Source: a virus. Taken from it: a DNA stretch of 64,000 nucleotides. Shown in pieces: positions 58,901 through 64,000 of this stretch (the first letter of the stretch is position 1; each line of letters begins with the position of its first letter). The notes under the pieces are model-generated. The model was given only the letters and a program-made list of their open reading frames with translations. It was not told the DNA's origin and ran no database searches. The position numbers were made by a program, and so were the translations under genes. The stretch is taken from IMG/VR virus record IMGVR_UViG_3300043446_004167, positions 1-64,000 of that record; one strand, 5' to 3'.

Positions 58901-59109
58901 CCAACAACATCTTCAATTAAGATGTCAGAGGTATTAATTAAATCATAATCAGTACCACCATTTAATATGTTAACCTCGGCCAATTCTCCAAAATAAATGG
59001 TTTCATTCAAAACTGAAGGTGAATATAATTCAACCCCATCTATTGATAGACCGATAGGCTTATTCAATGTTGATTTATTATTATCTTCTGTGTTTGCCAT
59101 TAAAGGCAC
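49975..59109 (-). CDS. Giant multi-domain virion protein (3044 aa): GxGY repeats, YHYH domain, beta-propeller
   Basis: A 9.1-kb open frame between the gp7-position gene and gene 8. GxGY/beta repeats are scattered through it (SPGIGYNEKPKLSLVGG near residue 95, DQGVGYNKNT near 470, GRGSGYRTPPNIEL and NPGVGYTSDNTPEV near 2100, DEGYGYSSSNSPGVII near 2830). A YHYH-type segment (IVGWAYDGNPIYGPYIKNG, then SGYFIQDYEY and GTYAYFMTLD) lies near 540-650. Residues about 2500-2760 repeat a WVSIGNSGKI/MVAVGIGGISISDNGATW pattern, a sialidase/BNR-like beta-propeller. Such proteins are large baseplate or fibre components in marine myoviruses. Adhesion to the host surface is inferred. Codon use and frame are continuous, so it is not a fusion artefact visible here. 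Confidence 0.88.
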   Translation of the reverse strand: MPLMANTEDNNKSTLNKPIGLSIDGVELYSPSVLNETIYFGELAEVNILNGGTDYDLINTSDILIEDVVGAGTSAKIYGNLKGKLKDVLVLSPGIGYNEKPKLSLVGGNQKGSVRLESNLVKKNITAYFTPNDVSIASTTITFLTEHNFENGEEVIYFPNNYPNVVGLVTNSSYYVGVVGLNTISLYRTDNDALNKVNFIGDLAPAVGVSSGIQYFRTLNIKNVIDKVYIEDYNSELYEKTVSIPSRRYPNSENINGINIDLDYIYAKNHNLKEKDLIVYKSTGTSIVGLGTTSQYYVTVIDEDTFKLSNAGYTDIPDDTNYLNKVYVSLNSVGVGTHTFKYPPIKILISTVGSSNSLKPPTLKPVVLGSYESIFIENYGVGYGISDVKGVQIHPEISLKNEKDLYNNFSSNAVFKPVIIDNKIVDVQILNTGNNYSNDIDIIVEGEGKYAKLYPIVENKKITKVVVLDQGVGYNKNTTLIYAKKRGKDAKFLANVKKWTVNQYFKNERLNDFIIPSPNVKNSLQYINFFPSNKLRNDIYDVGENTSPIVGWAYDGNPIYGPYIKNGVNTSTVRSSYRLNPLNNTLRNNRKRPPFPSGYFIQDYEYLEDKSTLDENNGMFIINDEFPNGTYAYFMTLDALNNPEYPYVIGTEFKNDPNPLNYDSGYNQNINLSDKEAVKNTGPLYLLSNNSNYNSINSIDETYKQDVIVSNTLNSNVESLEVVEPGTDYKVNDRFIFSTDDEQNIDLNSKVTEIKGKDVASINVGVTTYSNVIFKNGNNKIIGISSTYNLINHNDFIYIKTSNNSSLLGDQKVNVLQKKVKLLSNLPSSGIVTYITVDDVTGFDVDDYIKIDNEIASILEVIPEQSKFYIYRRENIGVHTSIASSVTLLPSKFEFDVKNITETLTISNKKYFNPRYSVGLGTTGSYINNVEIGESYLVNTQSIYIPDHNYRTNQKIVYNKNSNFDGLLVSNTPTSSTYRLQDNQELYAVKLGRDILGISTVASSTTCLTFRENQYNSNEIHSFEYKGRTINGNVEHTNVNIITNTNHQLSDGDSIKLKAPIDTWEYYVLKFDLNGSYNIDVVDSDEFKFNIKKPSFIKYAVDNNIPVKPLSASNISYLTNSLTAGGGISDIKIIYSSLFYKELPAIKETITENGKNAIIIPFSSKIGKIDTVQRIKDGFDYPTDYTLQPRLGTNQICVIRNNKKIKRVNVLSRGVNYNTPPTLKVIGRDDILLRTALKNYSVDRVVVEKTPNNLEEPLPIIPINNSNGVDILNIYKVSSTINRIELDTTNFPLMYNDYGDPTIKYPFKVGDLIFIENCKIKETTINYKNYNSSDNDYSYFEVVGINTNLGRVDYKINNETYGTYTIDSGYGTVVNKNDIAIFEMELESCDYINGETVKTLDENGNIKFTGQVLDNNGWNREKSELKITKALGKLEINDVLYGEQSLINSKVIYLNSFNIKAKLGVSRDKINYKDNITDLNSDLKKIQDSNYYQDFSYSIKGHTQYEDWKEPVKSIIHPSGFKEFSDLQIVSKPKNRLKLNSTNSTLNFNVNIEKESYIHTKNNFTVVNEGSPVRNPTQRIYFGSGSNLWPVAVKGDSLVNGLELIPYYLNKTNTVTNLKLASEFDGSYDSYSLGERVFTFNSNQREYLGVSTVGLIVGDKIGYSTYHEFPNDTKIISIGINSVRTLHPHRLYSGSTTQNLEVRRNLNQNKISGITSFRILSENNSPVLAISTNTSGVLIGAPNCISIPNSFENGQIIKYENIGGTKIGIQTTSLVTGGVSTDKLPSTLYVTKISNTRFKVSGLSTSSPLILTSTGSGIHKFSFSSPNSNVLLTIDNIIQAPIYKTSIKLDLSSDVGISSTVLFVSSGINSITPSNVLKIEDEYLRIKTIGINEENSIEVERAFLGSDIKDHSGIQTAYVYNGNYSIKEDIIYFTSPPFGPSGLPGIEISSKFNGRLFNRTSSPTRPNDKNVIFDDISDQFVGVSSFKLKQEGETIVGVYTNTNSESGGDLNNNPIILINNVPQVPNYSFDILNSSSNEINFIDESPKIGKILTFSANKGFGYQPLVAAGATVSVSAAGTISNVYLNGRGSGYRTPPNIELITETGYGASITAVVGASGSVTSLIITNPGVGYTSDNTPEVKIDEPIPYYELSLNYDSLNGIGTEAKVSIVVDDDSSISKIEITNSGFNYKVGEVLNVVGLVTDSGVGNNFEELKITVTETYSDSFSGMYLGQFVQFEDISSQFDSIRTDFDLITTVEGERRKVVFKNKNVNIKIENNLLVYINDILQVPNESYIYLNGLLSFKEPPKEESTCMILFYQGSIYDVDLIVPPETIKIGDTLRIEDSELTLTDYEQDDRVVKRIVSTNELDTFPYSGAGRNGLTVKPISWTKQKNDRVINGALITKSRRNNSSKIYPSAKLIWNFNKEDNKVYVDNAYPLFIELDNSIGQILEDQRKVNIIDSSSFNLADIQVNVSSSSTISSINIISGGFGYDNSPNISISSPNIADPFYNWSYSSGVNTSFAFNSLVQGDIIISVGSSSLVAISTDFKNWSFDNLNSENYINLNDVGVSTQNSYVAVGSSGSILIKNNKNSSWVRCGIKSEVYAGPFFQDLIDSTYDGEFNGVVYNEIHNRWVSIGNSGKICYANGPTPTEFIESVSQSYSYKGIDYNSNTMVAVGIGGISISDNGATWINAVSSGNYYSVIWDGDKFIATSDNSIRTASSNGRIWGALTNITPSVTFKKILKIKENYIGISTVGELYSSINLINWVKQDIESNESLNNVKEVNDVLKTYVTLVGTSGTIFYSVPNLHRAVLEAIVTNGEITDINVLDEGYGYSSSNSPGVIIDSPKNRIEELSSIKAIGDFGRIVGIKTSNSGIGTNSPRIGFELLSEYSESGYDSLNTFGITYSGLSVGDYFIIKNSNVGTLAGYALTGITTYLGGMSNYPASKIGTAKTFLDGVYRVDFVENNNVPQGIVTVTCHVVPVNGGISINTSGVTTNYYGNYSWSKIFDFQNRDQNEAFDFTVNADNGLVGLSSSPNLNRIPALLF

Positions 59110-59118
59110 TCCTCCTTT

Positions 59119-61248
59119 TTATAACGCATTGGATTCATAAGCGTCTTTAATATTATTTATTTGATTACCAGATGTTCTTAAATTACGTCTGGCTGATTTT
59201 TGAACCTCAAACTCCTTTAACAGCAATTGATTTTTATATTGATTTTCTAAATCTTTAAATCTAAAAATAGTTATTTTTCCAAGTAAAATTCCAGGAGAAG
59301 GTACAGTTAATGGAACTGCTCTTTCTCTTTTTTGTTCATCGGTAGAATAACTTAAAATTAAATCACCAGTACTTTTAAATAAACTCACTCTATTATTTGT
59401 CCTTACTCTAATAAAATAATAACCAGACTCAATTCCTTCATATTCCGTTTCTAAGTAAACTTTTTCACCACTTATCAAATAATGAACAACTGAAGTATTG
59501 GGGTCTATGGACGTACTTAAATTATTTGAATCTTTTGTTAAATATGTAGTTCCTGTTAGATTTACGCTCACTAGATTAAATTCATATCGATTTAATCTTT
59601 CAGAATCAAGATTACGTGGTAATCCAGATGATGTAACTAGAACTGTATCATCTTTATAACTTAAATATGTGCTTTGAGTATATGCAGATTCATTTGAGTT
59701 TAAAACACTCTTTTCTATAATTCTTTTAACTTTTATTACACTGCCTGATGGGATTACTCTTGTTTTTATTACATTTGGTGCCAAAACTTCTTCTATAACT
59801 GTAGAAAAAGGATCATCTTCTTCTCTAATGAGTAATATTTCTTCATTTTTTCTAAATTTTACATTATCATACAATATTATAATATTTACTTCTTCATCTA
59901 TAGACTTTATGTTATGATATATTGGGTAGTTATAAACCCAACAATTAAATTCTGGTCTAGATGTATAATTATCCCCAAAATTGGTTAAATATAAAGTATC
60001 ATTTACTTTAGACGCATATGACTCTGAAAAATCAAAATTTTCTATTAAATTTAATAGTCTAAAGCTTATTGTATTAGTATCATCAATATCAATATTCACC
60101 AAATTATTTTCAATAATTCTATCGCCTTCCTTGAGTATAGACATATCTTCATCTATATTTAAGAATTTGTTAATTGTCTTCCCAGAATAATTAAAACTTG
60201 TATATTGAATTTCTCCATTTATATCTCTAATCTTTACATAAACTTCACCTTCATTTGGAAATCCAATCGTAGAATCTACTATAATTCCATCATCTACAAC
60301 TTCGTGTACAGATGTGGTATTAGTTACATTAAAGTTATAAATTAAGGACTCTTCATCTAAAGAAAGTTCATACAAACTTAAATCATCAGTTGGTCTAAAC
60401 TCAACATTATAAATTGAAGCACTAGCTCTATTACCTGAAGGTAAATCCTGATATATTGTTTTACCTATTAAACTAAGTGGTTCTATAACAATATTTAAGG
60501 GTTCTATTAATATATTTTTGGTTACAATCGTATTTTTGTCTTCAGTTCTTATTACAAATTCTTTTGGTTTAAATACTTCAACTGAGTCTCCAAATAAAAC
60601 TTCAAATAGTATTTTGAATGAAATATCTGAACCTTTCGTTAGATAGAAATCTCTAGCTCTACTTAATAATAATTCTAACCCAACTTTTGTGGATAATTCT
60701 CTTTTTTCAAAGTCTGGAAAATAATGTGCTTTAAATTTTTCAAATAATTTATTGTAGAATATTAGATTTAAATTTGTAACCTTGGTCTTAGAATTGTGAT
60801 AATTTGCACTAGATTTTGTAAAAGTTAATCCAGATGAATTAGGAACATCAGAAATTGCAGTAATTCCACTAAATCCTCTATAGCAATTTACAAAAGAATC
60901 TTCAGTCTTTTCTAGATATGTAATAATTTCATCATCTATTTGTAATAGCCCGTACTTATCTGGAAACCCCTCTGTCGAGTTTACTTGAATAGTAGTCTCA
61001 AATGCAGTGACATCTTCTATCAAATAGCAATAATCGAATCCATTCTCAAGATTAAAGATGCCAGAAGTATATGTCTCTATGTTTTTATATCTTGAAAGAT
61101 TAGAAGTAACATCTAGTAGTCCAGTTTCGTGGGACTGTGAGATATAATACTGCTTAAGAAATTCTTGAAATAAATTGGATTCTGATGATAAGAATTGAGG
61201 TATTTGAGTACCTAAAATATCTTCTATCTTTACTTTTCTAGTTGACAT
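59119..61248 (-). CDS. 7: Baseplate wedge protein, gp7-position
   Basis: A 709-residue protein between gp6 and gp8, where T4 has gp7 (1032). The N terminus VKIEDILGTQIPQFLSSESNLFQEFLKQYYISQSHETGLLDVTSNLSRYKNIETY is strongly conserved in the marine group. The next segment (about 75-135: EDVTAFETTIQVNSTEGFPDKYGLLQIDDEIITYLEKT) is a compact beta domain of a kind repeated in virion proteins. The C terminus is helical (ENQYKNQLLLKEFEVQKSARRNLRT). Homology with T4 gp7 is not obvious, so the name rests on order and partners. It starts one base after gene 6. Confidence 0.72.
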   Translation of the reverse strand: MSTRKVKIEDILGTQIPQFLSSESNLFQEFLKQYYISQSHETGLLDVTSNLSRYKNIETYTSGIFNLENGFDYCYLIEDVTAFETTIQVNSTEGFPDKYGLLQIDDEIITYLEKTEDSFVNCYRGFSGITAISDVPNSSGLTFTKSSANYHNSKTKVTNLNLIFYNKLFEKFKAHYFPDFEKRELSTKVGLELLLSRARDFYLTKGSDISFKILFEVLFGDSVEVFKPKEFVIRTEDKNTIVTKNILIEPLNIVIEPLSLIGKTIYQDLPSGNRASASIYNVEFRPTDDLSLYELSLDEESLIYNFNVTNTTSVHEVVDDGIIVDSTIGFPNEGEVYVKIRDINGEIQYTSFNYSGKTINKFLNIDEDMSILKEGDRIIENNLVNIDIDDTNTISFRLLNLIENFDFSESYASKVNDTLYLTNFGDNYTSRPEFNCWVYNYPIYHNIKSIDEEVNIIILYDNVKFRKNEEILLIREEDDPFSTVIEEVLAPNVIKTRVIPSGSVIKVKRIIEKSVLNSNESAYTQSTYLSYKDDTVLVTSSGLPRNLDSERLNRYEFNLVSVNLTGTTYLTKDSNNLSTSIDPNTSVVHYLISGEKVYLETEYEGIESGYYFIRVRTNNRVSLFKSTGDLILSYSTDEQKRERAVPLTVPSPGILLGKITIFRFKDLENQYKNQLLLKEFEVQKSARRNLRTSGNQINNIKDAYESNAL

Positions 61249-61249
61249 A

Positions 61250-63142
61250 TTATCTTATATAATTATTTTGATTATAGCTTGAAGAAGTAATATAACTTTC
61301 ACCTGATATATCGTATCCTGACGCTAAAGTATCTTCAATCATATTTACAGTTGTATACTTAGTATCAATCTGTAAGAAAAGCTCTCTCAATCCAATTATG
61401 TCATTCGATTCTGGAGTTGCTTCTATTTGTATTTCATTTCCTTGAAATGATGTAAATATTACTGAATTTAACATTATTTCACCTTTTAAGTAATCTATTG
61501 TTCCTACATTATTTCTTACAACAACAGGATTCAAATCTACTAACTTGAAGAAAAATAAAGTACCTTCAGTCTCAGAAGTTGGTGTATCACTTAAATAAAC
61601 AAGACTAGATTCTTGTTGAATTCTAAAAGCTGTTGATTTTATATTATAACCACGCCCATCTGACATATTTGATTTTTTTACGTGAAATTGATTACCAAAG
61701 CAAATTTCATAGCTTGCATTTCGATTTAAAACCGGATATAGATTTCTACGTATTTTGATTGTTGTAATATTGGATGTAATTGCGTTATTAGTTCTATCTA
61801 TTAATGAAACCAATTTGCTATATCTAAATCTACCACCAAATACATTTAAATCTGATGAGTTTGAATAACTAGAAATGGTATTGATTACTCTACTTCTTAA
61901 TTCATTTACTTTATTTACTTTACTTTTGTTATAATATACATTTGTATTTAACTCAATAAAAAGGTATTTTAAATCCACTAATTCGGGTTTAATTCCAGCG
62001 ACTGAATAATTCTTTAGTTGATTTAAAATCGATGTCTTAGTTGCATTTGATAGAAAGTTTCCATTCTTAGGTTTAACCGATATATAGACTTTCCCATATT
62101 CTGGAGTTGGAAGCTCTTCTCCACCATAAGCATTTACTGACTCCACATTTGGAAAAATAAAAGGAATCAGTCCCTTATAATCATTTGCAGTTACTGCTCT
62201 ATATTGAGATGAATATACACGAGGAGCTAGATACTTGATACTGTTTAAACTTTCAATATCATCTCCATTCTGCGATGATTGTATCGTTGATACTAGGCTT
62301 ATTCCATTCGTAATAGTATTGCCATTATTATCTTCTAAGATACCATTGAATGTAAAAGAAGCAGCTCCATTACCAACAGACCCATTTGTTACGATATAAC
62401 TTACAAAAATTGTGGCATTATTTTGTGGGCTCTTACCTAGAATGTCATCTCCAAAAATAATTTGATATTTCTCATCTAATATTTCTTGAAGAAGAAACAT
62501 TCGAGTTTGAGAATTTACATTAAATACATTTGTAATTTGTTGATACTCTTCAGTAACTGTTGTTGTGACTCTAACCTTAACTGTAGTACTATCAACTCCT
62601 GGATTTGGAATTACATATTTTTGATTATATTGTCTATCGTTAACTATGAAAGTCTTTGTTAAATAGTTACCTTCATATATTTCAATATTATCGAAGCTCG
62701 CAATATTATCACTTCCCACTGGAACTGTTATATCTTCTGGAATGGAAAATACATAACTTCCATTTTGAACCGCACCTAATGCAACAACTCCAGCTTTTAA
62801 GGTCACTGTTCTTAATGTGGATTGTTGACCTAGTAGTGAAGTATCTACTGTAAAACTTATATTTGCTCTTGCTGCTCTCTTTGAACGAGGTACATACCCA
62901 ATATTACGAGCAAGAGATACTACATTTTCTCGAATAGTCGCACTATCAATAAAACTCTCATTGACTGCCATATTTGTATTAAAGGCAGTTATATAAGAGT
63001 TATATGCAAGAATATCAATTAATATTGAAAAATTAGAACCTTCAAAGTCAAAATCAGTAAAATTACTATTTGTTCTTAAGTATTCCTTGATTTGACCTCT
63101 TAGACTTCTAAAATCAAGATTTGTAAATTGATTGAATGACAT
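61250..63142 (-). CDS. 6: Baseplate wedge protein gp6
   Basis: A 630-residue homologue of T4 gp6 (660), the dimeric wedge clamp of the inner baseplate, with the J-type baseplate domain. FRSLRGQIKEYLRTNSNFTDFDFEGSNFSILIDILAYNSYITAFNTNMAVNESFIDSATIRENVVSLARNIGYVPRSKRAARANISF (12-98) is the conserved N terminus. YQIIFGDDILGKSPQNNATIFVSYIVTNG (229-257) and the J-domain stretch SSQYRAVTANDYKGLIPFIFPNVESVNAYGGEE (310-342) also match. It begins at the stop of gene 25 (1-base overlap). Confidence 0.95.
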   Translation of the reverse strand: MSFNQFTNLDFRSLRGQIKEYLRTNSNFTDFDFEGSNFSILIDILAYNSYITAFNTNMAVNESFIDSATIRENVVSLARNIGYVPRSKRAARANISFTVDTSLLGQQSTLRTVTLKAGVVALGAVQNGSYVFSIPEDITVPVGSDNIASFDNIEIYEGNYLTKTFIVNDRQYNQKYVIPNPGVDSTTVKVRVTTTVTEEYQQITNVFNVNSQTRMFLLQEILDEKYQIIFGDDILGKSPQNNATIFVSYIVTNGSVGNGAASFTFNGILEDNNGNTITNGISLVSTIQSSQNGDDIESLNSIKYLAPRVYSSQYRAVTANDYKGLIPFIFPNVESVNAYGGEELPTPEYGKVYISVKPKNGNFLSNATKTSILNQLKNYSVAGIKPELVDLKYLFIELNTNVYYNKSKVNKVNELRSRVINTISSYSNSSDLNVFGGRFRYSKLVSLIDRTNNAITSNITTIKIRRNLYPVLNRNASYEICFGNQFHVKKSNMSDGRGYNIKSTAFRIQQESSLVYLSDTPTSETEGTLFFFKLVDLNPVVVRNNVGTIDYLKGEIMLNSVIFTSFQGNEIQIEATPESNDIIGLRELFLQIDTKYTTVNMIEDTLASGYDISGESYITSSSYNQNNYIR

Positions 63143-63546
63143 TAGAGTCGAGATGGCTGAAGTATAAATTGAATCGTTTGTGTTGGAAATGGTAGTCCAA
63201 CGATATCATATATAATCTCAATATCAATTTCGTGAGAGTCATCTTGAGATAGAGAATTTATCTCTTTAACTCTCACTCTTGGCTCAAAATTCTCAAGAAG
63301 ATTTCGAATCTCTTCTTCTAATGAATCTGAAAAATTACTATAATTTAACTCAAATAATGAAGAACGGAGAGAAGTTCCAATTAAATTATTAAAAAACCTC
63401 TCTCCAATTTGAGTTCTAACTAAATTCATCACTGATTTTTTTATGGCATCTTCATTATTAATTGATATTATGTCATTTGTAATTGGATTTCGAGTAAAAG
63501 ATAAACTTATATCTCTAAATGACCTTGATATATTCTTTAGTGCCAT
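63142..63546 (-). CDS. 25: Baseplate wedge protein gp25
   Basis: A 134-residue homologue of T4 gp25 (132), the small inner-wedge protein that also nucleates sheath assembly. DISLSFTRNPITNDIISINNEDAIKKSVMNLVRTQIGERFFNNLIGTSLRSSLFEL (13-68) contains the EPR-loop/lysozyme-like gp25 pattern, and NLLENFEPRVRVKEI (83-97) carries the conserved ExR core. A late-element variant lies 26 bases upstream. Confidence 0.95.
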   Translation of the reverse strand: MALKNISRSFRDISLSFTRNPITNDIISINNEDAIKKSVMNLVRTQIGERFFNNLIGTSLRSSLFELNYSNFSDSLEEEIRNLLENFEPRVRVKEINSLSQDDSHEIDIEIIYDIVGLPFPTQTIQFILQPSRL

Positions 63547-63571
63547 AAAATTGAATTGAACATATCTATAT

Positions 63572-63579
63572 TATTTATT
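63572..63579 (-). promoter_or_regulatory. Late promoter variant (AATAAATA) for gene 25
   Basis: Minus-strand AATAAATA at 26 bases before the gene 25 start; a shifted GATAAATA overlaps it at 63576-63583. Confidence 0.55.
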
Positions 63580-63583
63580 TATC

Positions 63584-63829
63584 TCACCCTCGAAGTACTT
63601 TTTGGTTTTTATCCACTTTATATGTGGGCTCTATTCCATATTCAAATTCATTTTCATTCTCACTCATTTCAAAAAGGTCTTGTCTTTTAATTTTAGACAT
63701 ACTGACTTCAGAATCATACATCACTTCTTGAATTACTTTAGGTTCTGTTACATAATCTGTAATCAATTGAACAGTTCCCCAGTTATCTTTCATATATTGT
63801 GAATTACGATCAACTTTTGAATTTGCCAT
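63584..63829 (-). CDS. Small conserved protein upstream of gene 25
   Basis: An 81-residue protein I cannot name. It is acidic and partly helical (KVIQEVMYDSEVSMSKIKRQDLFEMSENENEFEYGIEPTYKVDKNQKV). It has an AGGAG ribosome site (TAAGGAGAAT) before the ATG. It lies between the partial gene at the right edge and gene 25 and is probably co-transcribed with the baseplate genes. No membrane segment or catalytic motif is visible. Confidence 0.7.
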   Translation of the reverse strand: MANSKVDRNSQYMKDNWGTVQLITDYVTEPKVIQEVMYDSEVSMSKIKRQDLFEMSENENEFEYGIEPTYKVDKNQKVLRG

Positions 63830-63895
63830 TTGTACTAATTCTCCTTAATTTAGAGTAAAGGAGAAACTTTTAAAGAGGTTTCTAAATCTCTAAAA

Positions 63896-64000
63896 CTATC
63901 TATACAAGTCTCGAAGTTCATATGAGTCTGAATTACAATACTGAAGTAGTAAATTCATAATCATTTTTGGATTTCCTTCACCACAAGTATATGCATCTGC
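63896..64000 (-). CDS. C-terminal end of a gene cut by the right edge
   Basis: The last 34 codons of an open frame enter the window (reading ADAYTCGEGNPKMIMNLL, then a QYCNSDSYELRDLYR-type end and TAG). The frame is open to base 64000. The family cannot be judged from so short a tail. Its place upstream of gene 25 suggests a baseplate-region gene. Confidence 0.6.
   Translation of the reverse strand, partial: ADAYTCGEGNPKMIMNLLLQYCNSDSYELRDLYR

Noticed and set aside
1-64000. CRISPR arrays, insertion sequences, integrase or attachment sites
   Set aside because: No regularly spaced repeats, transposase or recombinase genes were seen; mobility here is by homing endonucleases and inteins.
1-64000. 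Every TATTTATA/TATAAATA occurrence as a late promoter
   Set aside because: In AT-rich DNA the 8-mer recurs inside genes by chance; only those in gaps and 14-39 bases before a start codon in the right direction were kept.

Overview
The window is a stretch of a T4-like (Straboviridae/Kyanoviridae-type) marine myovirus genome. It is strongly AT-rich, and almost every gene lies on the minus strand, so transcription runs from position 64000 towards 1. The gene set matches the T4-like core of marine cyanophages and pelagiphages: gp25, gp6, gp8, gp13 to gp23, gp3, UvsY, UvsW, gp55, gp46/47, gp45, gp44/62, RegA, gp43, UvsX and gp41. The accessory genes (Hsp20, a DUF3110-like protein, DUF4815 and YHYH-type giant virion proteins, DUF5661/DUF5872) also fit. 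No photosynthesis gene or tRNA is present, so a Prochlorococcus/Synechococcus host and a SAR11 host both remain possible.

Layout in transcription order. Positions 64000-41100 hold the baseplate module: gp25, gp6, a gp7-position protein, a 3044-residue giant, gp8 and a 2372-residue DUF4815 protein. Positions 41100-36170 hold the neck and packaging genes: gp13, gp14, gp15, gp16, a DUF5661/DUF5872 protein and a small ORF. Positions 36170-20990 hold the large terminase gp17 (with two inteins), sheath, tube, portal, a small acidic core protein, three head-region structural genes, protease, scaffold and major capsid protein. Positions 20943-18861 hold two plus-strand genes: a freestanding homing endonuclease and a small conserved phage protein. 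Positions 18801-15170 hold gp3, UvsY, UvsW, an uncharacterised small protein and the late sigma factor gp55. Positions 15167-1 hold the replication/recombination module: gp47, gp46, clamp, clamp loader, RegA, Hsp20, DNA polymerase, UvsX, an oxygenase-like protein and the helicase gp41, which runs off the left edge.

The standout system is at 1629-7782. Two consecutive essential replication genes, DNA polymerase (gene 43) and the RecA-like recombinase (uvsX), are each broken into two separate genes that end and begin with complementary halves of a split intein. A different freestanding homing endonuclease gene sits in each break: a Vsr-like enzyme in gene 43 and an HNH/NUMOD3 enzyme in uvsX. 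The polymerase is broken inside catalytic motif C (DTD/S) and UvsX inside its L2 DNA-binding loop region. Working replication would therefore need two protein trans-splicing reactions that do not cross-react. The two split inteins have different nucleophiles (Ser1 and Cys1) and different charge patterns. The polymerase pair is a highly basic N-half with a C-half that has 14 acidic and no Lys/Arg residues, the reverse of the polarity known for DnaE split inteins.

The terminase carries two further, contiguous inteins with LAGLIDADG motifs. One sits in the Walker A motif and has the hallmarks of a class 3 intein (Ala1 with a W/C/T triplet). The other sits in the ATPase coupling motif and ends in Gln instead of Asn. 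A third freestanding endonuclease sits next to the major capsid gene. Late genes are preceded by a recurring NATAAATA element about 14-32 bases upstream of start codons, as expected for gp55-dependent promoters, and two TTGACT-type sigma70-like promoters precede early/middle genes.
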